Shown here one piece after another: positions 1-6,997 of a DNA stretch of 12,843 nucleotides; the stretch's first letter is position 1; each line of letters starts with the position of its first letter. The stretch lies in assembly GCA_946186175.1 (NCBI GenBank), contig CAMHMG010000068.1, positions 1-12,843 on the forward strand, read 5' to 3'. A program made the position numbers and the translations under genes. Under the pieces are notes generated by a model that was given only the letters and a program-made list of their open reading frames with translations, was not told the origin of the DNA and made no database searches. This DNA is from an uncultured Clostridia bacterium. GTDB lineage: Bacteria > Bacillota > Clostridia > Lachnospirales > Lachnospiraceae.

Positions 1-21
1 GATAAATATATATGATAATAA

Positions 22-50
22 AATATACATTTAAAGGTGCAAAATGTCAA
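22..50 (-). promoter_or_regulatory. Candidate outward-facing promoter, left edge
   Basis: Read on the minus strand, TTGACA (45-50) is followed after exactly 17 nt by TATATT (22-27), a good sigma-70-type pair. It begins just after the azlD stop codon and points out of the window to the left. No terminator for azlCD is visible in the 63 bases left of azlD. The region is AT-rich, so a chance match is possible, and the gene it would serve is not in view. Confidence 0.45.
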
Positions 51-63
51 CCAATATATGGGA

Positions 64-384
64 TCAGGAGAGCATTTTTATCACAATTTCTGATAGAAAT
101 ACGGATGCGCATGCAGCCAGTGCGACGGTGGTCAGACTCTTGTTTTTCAGGGCGAAGATGATAGCGATAAGCAGACCAATAGCAGCCGAGAGTAAATAGT
201 CCGTTGCGTACAGGCACGCAGGTAGAGTCATTGCTGCAAGAACAGCATATGGTATATAGGTTAGAAATGATTTCACGTATCTGTTTTCTATTTTGCCCTT
301 TATTGCTGCAAAAGGAATAGCTCGTATCAGGTAGGTTGAGCCTGCCATGATTGCAAGGTATATGAAAAATAGTTTTGTACTCAT
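64..384 (-). CDS. azlD: AzlD-family branched-chain amino-acid exporter subunit
   Basis: A small hydrophobic protein of 106 residues, the usual AzlD length, with about four membrane segments. The N-terminal stretch STYLIRAIPFAA matches the conserved Y-L-x-R-x-x-P-F pattern of AzlD. In characterised systems AzlD acts with AzlC in the cytoplasmic membrane to export branched-chain amino acids and analogues. The frame is open further upstream to 462, but I chose the ATG at 384 because it has an AAGGAG site (394-399) nine bases before it and because the longer form would overlap azlC. It starts 19 nt after the azlC stop, so the two are surely co-transcribed. The family call is good; the transported substrate is inferred from the family only. 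Confidence 0.88.
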   Translation of the reverse strand: MSTKLFFIYLAIMAGSTYLIRAIPFAAIKGKIENRYVKSFLTYIPYAVLAAMTLPACLYATDYLLSAAIGLLIAIIFALKNKSLTTVALAACASVFLSEIVIKMLS

Positions 385-403
385 TGTTGATTGCTCCTTA
401 GTA

Positions 404-1114
404 TTACCTAGTCCGGTTATCAGCAGTATCATCATCGATCGGGAATAGGAATGCTCCGACAAATGCTGCTATTATTGCACATATGCTTATCGACAGACCT
501 GCTGATACGTCTTTGAGTGTAGGTGTATATTTGAAAAGAAAACTTAAAACAAGTGCTATGATAACTGTGATTGTAACAGCGCGGTTATGTTTCATGTCGG
601 GAACGACTATTGCCACGAACATTCCATATATGGCAAGCCCCAAAGCACTCATGACAGGGTGTGGCAGGATGTTGCCAAGCAATGCGCCTATAAGAGTTCC
701 CATTGACCAGCCAAGATATGGCAGAACGCATAATCCTGCAAAGAAGGATCTGCTAACCTCTTTCTTTGAGCTTGCGACAGCGAATATCTCGTCTGTTATC
801 ATGAAGCCGAAGATAAAACGCCATATTCCTCTAAAACGCTCATTTACTTTCTGTGAAAGTGATATTGACATAAATGAATATCGGATATTGATAGTGCACT
901 GTGATATCAGCATCTCAAGGTAGTGACCCGGAGAAGTCATCATGGATATTCCGGCAAACTGTCCGGCAGAGGTGACTGTAAGCATTGATATTAGCAGCGC
1001 TTCCCACCAGGTGAGCCCGTATTTGACTGCTATGATTCCGAAGGTAAATGAAACTGAGAGGTATCCAAGTCCTATGGGAAATCCGCTTTTTATTCCATCA
1101 GTAAAGTCTTTCAT
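404..1114 (-). CDS. azlC: AzlC-family branched-chain amino-acid permease
   Basis: A 236-residue integral membrane protein and the larger subunit of the AzlCD exporter. Seen in the sequence: the family signature TSAGQFAG near residues 48-55, a following NIRY segment near residue 77, a TDE motif in the middle, and several long hydrophobic stretches. The length fits AzlC (about 230-250). The ATG at 1114 is preferred over the one at 1144 because AGGAG (1122-1126) lies seven bases upstream of it and because the extra ten residues of the longer form are charged and unlike the family start. It is the first gene of azlC-azlD, transcribed away from the starch genes from the promoter at 1167-1195. It has no evident functional link to the maltodextrin genes beyond adjacency. 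Confidence 0.9.
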   Translation of the reverse strand: MKDFTDGIKSGFPIGLGYLSVSFTFGIIAVKYGLTWWEALLISMLTVTSAGQFAGISMMTSPGHYLEMLISQCTINIRYSFMSISLSQKVNERFRGIWRFIFGFMITDEIFAVASSKKEVSRSFFAGLCVLPYLGWSMGTLIGALLGNILPHPVMSALGLAIYGMFVAIVVPDMKHNRAVTITVIIALVLSFLFKYTPTLKDVSAGLSISICAIIAAFVGAFLFPIDDDTADNRTR

Positions 1115-1166
1115 TAGTTTACTCCTGCTCGATCTTAAATTCAAATAATGCTAAATACAGTTGTAT

Positions 1167-1195
1167 ATCTTATATTAACAAGTAGTTTATGTCAA
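1167..1195 (-). promoter_or_regulatory. azlCD promoter
   Basis: On the minus strand TTGACA (1190-1195), a 17-nt spacer and TAAGAT (1167-1172) form a near-consensus sigma-70-type promoter. It lies about 50 nt before the azlC start. It is back to back with the plus-strand promoter at 1251-1278, with 55 bp between the two -35 boxes. Confidence 0.72.
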
Positions 1196-1250
1196 TTATA
1201 AAGTCATTGAAAAAGGCAGTCCATACACTAAAAAGTCGGTGTTAAAAGTG

Positions 1251-1278
1251 TTGATATTATAAATAAATATAGTATACT
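1251..1278 (+). promoter_or_regulatory. Promoter for the lipoprotein amylase gene
   Basis: TTGATA (1251-1256), a 16-nt spacer and TATACT (1273-1278). Transcription would start near 1285, giving a leader of about 185 nt before the amylase start at 1471. The 3' end of the -10 box is inside the dyad at 1276-1293. Confidence 0.65.
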
Positions 1279-1293
1279 TATTATTTAATAAGT
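1276..1293. promoter_or_regulatory. Operator-like dyad at the amylase promoter
   Basis: A perfect inverted repeat, ACTTATTA-TT-TAATAAGT, with 8-bp arms and a 2-bp centre. It overlaps the end of the -10 box and the predicted transcription start, where a repressor would block the promoter. It differs from the dyads at 3282-3303 and 6894-6915 and lacks their central CG, so a different regulator is implied if it is a real site. It is wholly A/T rich apart from one C and one G, so chance cannot be excluded. Confidence 0.4.
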
Positions 1294-1318
1294 AATGCTG
1301 CAAACAAAGGAGAGCCCT

Positions 1319-1375
1319 ATGAATAGCAACATCAGGAGAATGGAATTGAGGAAAGTGGGACACATAATGAGCTGA
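1319..1375 (+). CDS. Short leader ORF of 18 codons, unknown
   Basis: The ORF encodes MNSNIRRMELRKVGHIMS and then stops. It has a strong ribosome binding site, AAAGGAG (1306-1312), six bases before the ATG, which is more than most random short ORFs have. It lies in the long leader between the promoter at 1251-1278 and the amylase start at 1471. A second mini-ORF (MKMEG, 1375-1392) begins in an ATGA overlap with its stop. It may be a leader peptide, a small basic protein, or the stub of a decayed gene. No family is recognised and function is unknown. Confidence 0.35.
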   Translation: MNSNIRRMELRKVGHIMS

Positions 1376-1417
1376 TGAAGATGGAAGGGTAAATGCACAA
1401 TTCATATACACTTTTCA

Positions 1418-1439
1418 ATTAGTTTCGCAATTACCTAAT
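1418..1439. promoter_or_regulatory. Possible degenerate LacI operator before the amylase gene
   Basis: This 22-bp stretch has outer arms ATTAG and CTAAT. It matches the 3282-3303 operator at 14 of 22 positions in the same spacing, including TTAGTT on the left and TTA-CTAA on the right. The central CG is absent and inner symmetry is poor. It ends 31 nt before the amylase ATG. A weak -10-like TAATAT (1436-1441) also lies here. Confidence 0.2.
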
Positions 1440-1470
1440 ATAAATGGAGTTAGTGAGAGGAGATTTAGAA

Positions 1471-3222
1471 ATGAGAAAGAAAATATTAAGCGTGATGCTT
1501 GTATCATTGATATTGTTATCAGGTTGTGGAACCGGAAGTTCAAAACCGGCAGGTGATGTCGGAACACAGCAGACTTCAGATGTAGAAGAACAAGGTGACT
1601 TAAAGAATAATTCAGACGAAGAGAAGCAGGATAATTCGCAGAATGAATCCGATACAGCTTCGAAAGAGACTGCCGAGGTCTCTACAGAACCGGTTATGGA
1701 GTTAAATGTCGAGGATAATATAATAGATGACAATAACCGTATGTATTATGAGGTGTTTGTATATGCATTTGACGACAGCGACGGGGATGGAATCGGAGAT
1801 ATAAAGGGACTTACCGAGAAGCTTGATTATATCAAAGATCTTGGCTGTAACGGAATCTGGCTTATGCCTGTCAATTCTTCAACCACCTATCACAAGTATG
1901 ATGTTACGGATTACTATACGATTGACAAGGAATACGGGACTCTCGAGGATTTTCAGGAGTTTTTGAAGGAGTGTGACAGCCGCGGAATCAAGGTTATCAT
2001 GGATCTTGTTCTAAATCACAGTTCATCTGAGCATCCATGGTTTAAAGAAGCAGCGGAGTATCTTAAGACACTGTCTGACGGTCAGGAGCCTGATCCGGCT
2101 GTATGTCCGTCGGTAGATTATTATTTCTTTACCAGAGAAGAGAAAAAGAAAGGTTATGCTAAGCTTGCCGGAACGGATTTTTACTATGAGGCTCAGTTCT
2201 GGGAGGGAATGCCGGATCTTAATCTCGGAAGTGAAGCTCTTCGCACTGAGATTGAAAAGATAATGTCCTACTGGCTTGATATGGGTGTGGGCGGTTTTCG
2301 ATTAGATGCAGTGAAGGAGTACTACTCGGGAAGTGCCGATGATAATGTTGAGGTTATTTCATGGATCGTAGATTACTGTAAGAGTGTCAAAGAAGATGCC
2401 TATATCGTTGGCGAAGCATGGGACAGCAGGAATGTCATTGAGAAGTATTACGGAAGTGGAATAGACAGTCTGTTCAATTTCCCATTTGGTCAGAGCGAAG
2501 GAACCATATGTAAGGATATCAGAAAGGCAGGGGATGGCAAGAAAGGAAAGGCGTTAGCTGAAGATATTGTAAAATACCATGACATGATCCGCAATGTCAA
2601 TGACAAGGCGACTGATGCCCCATTTTTAAGCAACCATGATGTGGGTCGTATATCCGGTTTCCTTATGCATGATCCTGATAAGATGAAGTTTGCCGAAGCG
2701 GTCAATATATTGATGTCAGGTAATTCGTTCTTGTATTACGGCGAGGAGCTTGGAATGGACGGTAGCGTGAAGGGCTCACCAGGCAAGGATGAGAACAAGC
2801 GCGCACCGATGTACTGGAATACCAGAGGTGATGACGGTATGGCAAAGGGTTCTCCTGATATGGACAAGGTGGAGCACAAGTTCGCCTCCTATGAGGAGCA
2901 GAAGGTGGATAATGAGTCCATTTACAACTATATCCGTAATGTGATCAAGATACGTAATGCATTTCCACAGATCGGACGTGGAGTAGAGACTGTTGCAGAG
3001 GAGATCACAGACGGCGATATTGTGGCACTCTGGAAGGAATATGATGGTGAGAAGGTCCTTCTCTTGATGAATAACAGTGATCAGGATAAGACTATCGAGA
3101 TTCCGGAAATTGATGGCAGGAGATTAGAGCTTGCAGCCGGTCTTGGCATTAATGGAACAGAGCTTGAAGAAGCTGATGGGAGTGTGAAACTTACGGCATT
3201 TGGTGTGGCAGTGCTGAAATGA
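1471..3222 (+). CDS. Lipid-anchored GH13 alpha-amylase / alpha-glucosidase
   Basis: A 583-residue GH13 alpha-glucan hydrolase attached to the outside of the cell membrane. The signal peptide MRKKILSVMLVSLILLSGC ends in lipobox LSGC, with Cys19 as the lipidated residue. A flexible acidic/serine-rich linker follows to about residue 80, then the TIM barrel. Visible motifs are the calcium-type loop DSDGDGIGD (102-110), region I DLVLNH (178-183), MPDLN (247-251), nucleophile Asp279 in GFRLD, acid/base Glu315 in GEAWD, and Asp390 in NHD. MPDLN is typical of the group between oligo-1,6-glucosidases and neopullulanases (GH13_36-like). The start at 1471 is chosen over the ATG at 1444 because AGGAG (1458-1462) sits eight bases upstream and the lipoprotein signal begins here. 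It probably supplies maltooligosaccharides to MalE. Exact specificity cannot be read from sequence. Confidence 0.93.
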   Translation: MRKKILSVMLVSLILLSGCGTGSSKPAGDVGTQQTSDVEEQGDLKNNSDEEKQDNSQNESDTASKETAEVSTEPVMELNVEDNIIDDNNRMYYEVFVYAFDDSDGDGIGDIKGLTEKLDYIKDLGCNGIWLMPVNSSTTYHKYDVTDYYTIDKEYGTLEDFQEFLKECDSRGIKVIMDLVLNHSSSEHPWFKEAAEYLKTLSDGQEPDPAVCPSVDYYFFTREEKKKGYAKLAGTDFYYEAQFWEGMPDLNLGSEALRTEIEKIMSYWLDMGVGGFRLDAVKEYYSGSADDNVEVISWIVDYCKSVKEDAYIVGEAWDSRNVIEKYYGSGIDSLFNFPFGQSEGTICKDIRKAGDGKKGKALAEDIVKYHDMIRNVNDKATDAPFLSNHDVGRISGFLMHDPDKMKFAEAVNILMSGNSFLYYGEELGMDGSVKGSPGKDENKRAPMYWNTRGDDGMAKGSPDMDKVEHKFASYEEQKVDNESIYNYIRNVIKIRNAFPQIGRGVETVAEEITDGDIVALWKEYDGEKVLLLMNNSDQDKTIEIPEIDGRRLELAAGLGINGTELEEADGSVKLTAFGVAVLK

Positions 3223-3245
3223 AAAAAGGTGATTGAAAAAAATAA

Positions 3246-3274
3246 TTGACTTGTTAGCGTTTTACGGATATAAT
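3246..3274 (+). promoter_or_regulatory. Promoter of the GH31-lacI unit
   Basis: TTGACT (3246-3251), a 17-nt spacer and a perfect TATAAT (3269-3274). Transcription should start near 3281, right at the edge of the operator at 3282-3303. Confidence 0.8.
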
Positions 3275-3281
3275 GGTAAAT

Positions 3282-3303
3282 GTTAGTTAACCGCTTAACT
3301 AAC
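3282..3303. promoter_or_regulatory. LacI-family operator 1 (autoregulatory)
   Basis: A 22-bp inverted repeat with 9-bp perfect arms, GTTAGTTAA and TTAACTAAC, around CCGC. The central CG is the usual hallmark of LacI/PurR-type operators. It begins eight bases after the -10 box and so covers the transcription start. The same sequence, reverse-complemented, recurs at the malE promoter with 18 of 22 identical positions. The likely binder is the LacI-family protein encoded at 5661-6668, which would make the unit self-repressed. Confidence 0.78.
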
Positions 3304-3341
3304 GAAGCTGATCATTATTTATATTAATTTAAGGAAAGATT

Positions 3342-5648
3342 ATGGTTAAAGGAGAAAAATACAGAATATCTATTATAACAGACAGGCTTGTCAGGCTGGA
3401 ATATAACAGGCTGGGACAGTTTGTTGATGAGCCGACACAGGCTATAGTTAACAGAAATTTACCATCGGCAGAGTACACGGTTTCGGAAGCTGAAGGCAAT
3501 CTTTTAATAGATACGGGGGCTCTGCTGATCAAGTATGATAAGAAGGAATTCAGTTCTCTGGGATTATCTATACATGTCAGAAGTACTGATAAAACATGGA
3601 ATTACAGTGTTGTTTACGGTAACTCTGACAGGAATCTTTTTGGAACGGCCAGAACCCTGGATGGAGCTGACGGCTCTATTTGGCTCGATGAGGGAATATT
3701 TGGAGAAAATGGATTTGCTGTCCTTAATGACAGTGACAGTGCTGTTTACGTTGATGGTGAATTTGTCCACAGAGAATCTGAAGGGATAGACATCTACTTT
3801 TTTGGATATGGCAAGGAATACCGTGAAGGATTAAGAGATTATTTTGCCCTTACAGGTAATCCTCCGATGGTGCCAAGATATGCGCTTGGTAACTGGTGGA
3901 GCAGATTTTTCCCATATACTCAGGAAAGCTATAATGAGCTGTTGGACAGGCTTAAGGAAGAGAGTATTCCGCTGTCAGTGGCAGTTATTGACATGGACTG
4001 GCATCTTACTGAGGTGGATCAGAAGTATGGAACAGGATGGACAGGATATACATGGAATAAGGAGTTGTTCCCGGATTATCGCGGTTTTCTTAAAAGTCTT
4101 AAGGACAGGGGGCTTGCTGTGACTTTGAATCTTCATCCTGCCGATGGAATAAGGGGATTCGAGGAGCAGTACGATAAAGTGGCAGACCGACTTGGGCTTG
4201 ATAAAGAATCCGAAGAAACTGCGGAGTTTGACTTTAGTAATAAGGTATTTCGGGATGCTTACTTTGAGGAAGTTATGCAGCCTTACGAAGATGACGGCGT
4301 AGACTTCTGGTGGATAGACTGGCAACAGGGAACCAAAGGAAAAAGAAGCAAGGTGGATCCTCTGTTTTTGCTGAATCATTATCACTTCAAAGATAGAGAG
4401 AGAGACGGCAACAGACCAATGATATTTTCCAGATATGCAGGAATCGGAAGCCACCGCTATCCGATAGGTTTTTCCGGAGACACAATAGCTACATGGAAGA
4501 GCCTTGCATTCCAGCCATACTTTACATCTACAGCATCTAATATTGGATATGGATTCTGGAGCCACGATATCGGCGGGCATATGCTGGGCGACAAGGATGA
4601 GGAGAGACTTATCCGCTGGATTCAGTTCGGCGTGTTCTCCCCTATAATGAGACTCCACAGCAGCAGCAGTGCTTTCTTTAACAAGGAGCCCTGGAACGTG
4701 TCGCAGCCTTACCGTAAGATAATGGGTGACTTTATGAGACTTCGTCACAGACTTATTCCGTATCTGTACACAATGAATTACCTCTCCTACAGTCAGGGTC
4801 AGATGCTGGTAGAACCTGTTTATTACAGGGTGGGAGATGATCCGGAAGCCTATAATATGTCAAATGAATACTTCTTTGGAAGCAGTCTTTTGGTAGGTGC
4901 CATCACTGAAAAGCAGGACGATGTATTAAAGCTTGCAAGAGTTAATATGCTAATTCCGGAAGGCCGATGGATGGACATATTTAACGGAAGAGTATATAAT
5001 GGCAGACAGAAGAGAAATCTCTACAGGAAGGTATCGGAGATTCCGGTTTTAATACCTGCCGGAGGCATTGTGCCGCTCGCAGCAGGTGATGGTCACAATG
5101 GTGTCGATAATCCAAAGTCGCTGCAGATTCTGATCGGAGCCGGAGCTGATGGAAAGTTTACGCTTTATGAGGATGACGGAATAAGCACAGGTTACAAGAA
5201 CGGTGAAGGTGTCACTACAGGATTTGCAGTAAGAACTCTTGCTGATGGTACGATTGAAGTAAGCATAGACAGCTCGAAAGGTGATACGTCGCTGATACCG
5301 GACAAAAGAGATTATGAGATCGTGTTATACGGCGTGGATGCAGATGACGAGGCGTGTCTTACATCTGAGGTTGAATATGATCCAAAGATGCATACTGTAA
5401 GAATGAAGGTGTCAGAAGTTTCAACAAAGGAAGAGGTGAAGCTTACATTTAACGGACTTATTCTTGCCCAAAACAATTATAGAGATGCAGCTTTTGATAT
5501 ACTTGAAAATACATGGTGTGATATAATTGTTAAGGAAAAGGCATACGACGCTGCAAAGCTCTCTTCTGACAGCAGCGAGTTTTACAGATGGTTAAATGAG
5601 AGTGATCTTGACGCTAGTCTTGCAGATGCGTTGAAAGAAGTACTTTGA
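3342..5648 (+). CDS. Cytoplasmic GH31 alpha-glycosidase (probable alpha-glucosidase)
   Basis: A 768-residue GH31 enzyme without a signal peptide, so cytoplasmic. An N-terminal beta domain covers about 1-175. The barrel contains VIDMDWH (215-221), the nucleophile motif WWIDWQQG with Asp326, the acid/base motif GFSGD with Asp380, and SHDIGG (407-412), all in the expected GH31 order. Beta domains follow to about 705, then a helical tail of about 60 residues. The nucleophile motif is IDWQQ rather than the common W-x-D-M-N-E of alpha-glucosidases, so it belongs to a divergent GH31 branch. Removing glucose from imported maltodextrin or isomalto-oligosaccharides is likely by context, but another alpha-glycoside is possible. 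AAGGA (3331-3335) lies six bases before the ATG. It is the first gene of a unit with lacI. Confidence 0.9.
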   Translation: MVKGEKYRISIITDRLVRLEYNRLGQFVDEPTQAIVNRNLPSAEYTVSEAEGNLLIDTGALLIKYDKKEFSSLGLSIHVRSTDKTWNYSVVYGNSDRNLFGTARTLDGADGSIWLDEGIFGENGFAVLNDSDSAVYVDGEFVHRESEGIDIYFFGYGKEYREGLRDYFALTGNPPMVPRYALGNWWSRFFPYTQESYNELLDRLKEESIPLSVAVIDMDWHLTEVDQKYGTGWTGYTWNKELFPDYRGFLKSLKDRGLAVTLNLHPADGIRGFEEQYDKVADRLGLDKESEETAEFDFSNKVFRDAYFEEVMQPYEDDGVDFWWIDWQQGTKGKRSKVDPLFLLNHYHFKDRERDGNRPMIFSRYAGIGSHRYPIGFSGDTIATWKSLAFQPYFTSTASNIGYGFWSHDIGGHMLGDKDEERLIRWIQFGVFSPIMRLHSSSSAFFNKEPWNVSQPYRKIMGDFMRLRHRLIPYLYTMNYLSYSQGQMLVEPVYYRVGDDPEAYNMSNEYFFGSSLLVGAITEKQDDVLKLARVNMLIPEGRWMDIFNGRVYNGRQKRNLYRKVSEIPVLIPAGGIVPLAAGDGHNGVDNPKSLQILIGAGADGKFTLYEDDGISTGYKNGEGVTTGFAVRTLADGTIEVSIDSSKGDTSLIPDKRDYEIVLYGVDADDEACLTSEVEYDPKMHTVRMKVSEVSTKEEVKLTFNGLILAQNNYRDAAFDILENTWCDIIVKEKAYDAAKLSSDSSEFYRWLNESDLDASLADALKEVL

Positions 5649-5660
5649 CCGGAGGAAGAT

Positions 5661-6668
5661 ATGAATTTAAAGGATATAGCGCAATTAGCGGGGGTAAGCT
5701 CTGCGACAGTTTCAAACGTAATGAACGGCAATTATCAGAAAGTCTCCGAGAAGACCAGGGAAAAGATTGAGAAGATTATTGCAGAGAATGGGTACAAACC
5801 TAACGCGATGGCAAGATCTCTGGCTAAGAATGAGAGCAGGATAATCGGTCTGGTGGTTCCTTATATTGGTCCGAAGGAGAACTTTCTGGACAATCCATAC
5901 TATGCGCATATGATTGCGGAGCTTGAGAGATATGTCAGGAACAAGGATTATTATCTCATGTTAAGGTGTGTTGGTGACTGTAAAGAGGTTATTCCTCTTT
6001 TGTCCTCATGGAATGTTGACGGGGCATTTTTTCTGGGTGTTATGGAAAAAGAAGTGCCGGAGATAAAGTCAGCTCTTGATGTACCGGTGGTATTCATTGA
6101 TACTTACACAAAAGAGAAAAAAGTGGTCAATGTAGGTATTGATGACTACAGAGGAGGATACCTTTCTGCGAGATATCTTCTTGGTAAAGGACACACTAAG
6201 ATTGCACTTGCGACACCGGATTATAAAACGCCCGGTGTAATTAACGAAAGATACAGGGGATTTACCGATGCCTGTAAGGAAAGGGGAATTGAGCTTTCTG
6301 ATAAGGACTGCTTCAGAACTGATACGGCTTTCCAGTCTGCAATCAAGGTCGGACAGGATATTGTTCTGTCGGGAAGAAGTTACACAGCTGTTGCGACTAT
6401 GTCGGATATAGTAGCGTTGGGCGTAATCGAAGGACTTGGACAGTGCGGAGTACGGGTGCCTGATGAGATGTCAGTCATAGGATTTGACGATCTGCCGGAG
6501 AGCGAATCCATGGGATCAAAACTTACAACGATCAGACAGAACTTCAGCGAGAAGGCTGATATAGCCGGAGACTGGCTGTTCAAAATGTTAGGATCGGATG
6601 AGGATTTTGATGAGGATATTCATCTTCCTATAAGTGTTGTTGAGAGACATACAGTAAGGAGCATATAA
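5661..6668 (+). CDS. LacI-family transcriptional repressor of the maltodextrin genes
   Basis: A 335-residue LacI/GalR regulator of typical length. The N-terminal helix-turn-helix is at residues 3-22 (KDIAQLAGVSSATVSNV), followed by the hinge-helix segment PNAMARSLA (47-55) that contacts the central CG of the operator. A periplasmic-binding-protein-like effector domain runs from about 60 to the end, with the late family motif VIGFDD (272-277) intact. GGAGG (5651-5655) is five bases before the ATG, which itself is 12 nt after the GH31 stop, so the two are co-transcribed. Because operator 1 is on their shared promoter and operator 2 on the malE promoter, I infer it represses both until a maltodextrin-derived sugar binds. 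The effector is unknown; the CcpA role is unlikely given this local context. Confidence 0.92.
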   Translation: MNLKDIAQLAGVSSATVSNVMNGNYQKVSEKTREKIEKIIAENGYKPNAMARSLAKNESRIIGLVVPYIGPKENFLDNPYYAHMIAELERYVRNKDYYLMLRCVGDCKEVIPLLSSWNVDGAFFLGVMEKEVPEIKSALDVPVVFIDTYTKEKKVVNVGIDDYRGGYLSARYLLGKGHTKIALATPDYKTPGVINERYRGFTDACKERGIELSDKDCFRTDTAFQSAIKVGQDIVLSGRSYTAVATMSDIVALGVIEGLGQCGVRVPDEMSVIGFDDLPESESMGSKLTTIRQNFSEKADIAGDWLFKMLGSDEDFDEDIHLPISVVERHTVRSI

Positions 6669-6762
6669 GGCCCCGTCATTAAAGTTCCCCAATATGTGAT
6701 AGCGTCATGCTTGTCGTGTATCTATGAATAATAGCTGAATAAATACGAAATAATATTTTAAC
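6669..6762. other. Untranslated stretch between lacI and its terminator
   Basis: The lacI-malE gap is 329 bases. Its first 94 bases show no credible ORF, promoter or dyad. The rest holds the terminator (6763-6801), an A-rich stretch, the malE promoter (6866-6894), operator 2 (6894-6915) and the malE leader. Confidence 0.6.
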
Positions 6763-6801
6763 GAGGACTTTGTCAACAAAAAGACAAGGTCCTCTTTTTT
6801 T
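6763..6801 (+). terminator. Rho-independent terminator after lacI
   Basis: A 12-bp stem pairs GAGGACTTTGTC (6763-6774) with GACAAGGTCCTC (6783-6794), with one G-U pair, around an 8-base A-rich loop. Seven T residues follow (6795-6801). It separates the GH31-lacI unit from the malE operon. Confidence 0.92.
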
Positions 6802-6865
6802 GTTGAAAACATACAAAGACTATCAAAAATGATTATGAAAAATAGCAGAAAAGAAAAATTAAGTA

Positions 6866-6894
6866 TTGACTTAAGCAGAGATACAATCTATACT
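6866..6894 (+). promoter_or_regulatory. malE operon promoter
   Basis: TTGACT (6866-6871), a 17-nt spacer and TATACT (6889-6894). An A-rich tract just upstream could act as an UP-like element. The -35 box and spacing are the same as in the GH31-lacI promoter, and operator 2 overlaps the end of the -10 box. Confidence 0.8.
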
Positions 6895-6915
6895 CTAGTA
6901 AAGCGGTTAACTAAT
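6894..6915. promoter_or_regulatory. LacI-family operator 2 at malE
   Basis: The core AAGCGGTTAACTAA (6900-6913) is identical to the reverse complement of operator 1, and the full 22-bp site agrees at 18 positions. The left arm is more degenerate (TAGTAA) than the right. It sits on the predicted transcription start. The right arm is followed by ATTAACGAAGC, which resembles the AACGAAGC following operator 1. Confidence 0.75.
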
Positions 6916-6997
6916 TAACGAAGCAATAAAATACGTAACATATAAAAATATAATAATCAAAGTTAAGTAAAACGCAAAACTAAAGGAGGAAACAAAA

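Noticed and set aside
483..1148. Plus-strand open frames opposite azlC (483-923 and 942-1148)
   Set aside because: They are antisense to the azlC frame, which has the conserved TSAGQFAG motif and a proper binding site and promoter.
1371..1557. Open frame without a start, running through the amylase leader and signal peptide region
   Set aside because: It looked partly protein-like, but it has no start codon with a binding site and it overlaps the lipoprotein signal in another frame. It is most likely chance.
1431..1733. 100-codon minus-strand frame at the amylase start
   Set aside because: It is serine-rich because it is the complement of the acidic/serine linker of the lipoprotein, and it has no initiation signal.
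3975..4748. 257-codon open frame on the minus strand inside the GH31 gene
   Set aside because: It lies fully antisense to a gene with clear GH31 motifs, and its translation is low in complexity and without recognisable domains. I see it as a coding-strand shadow.
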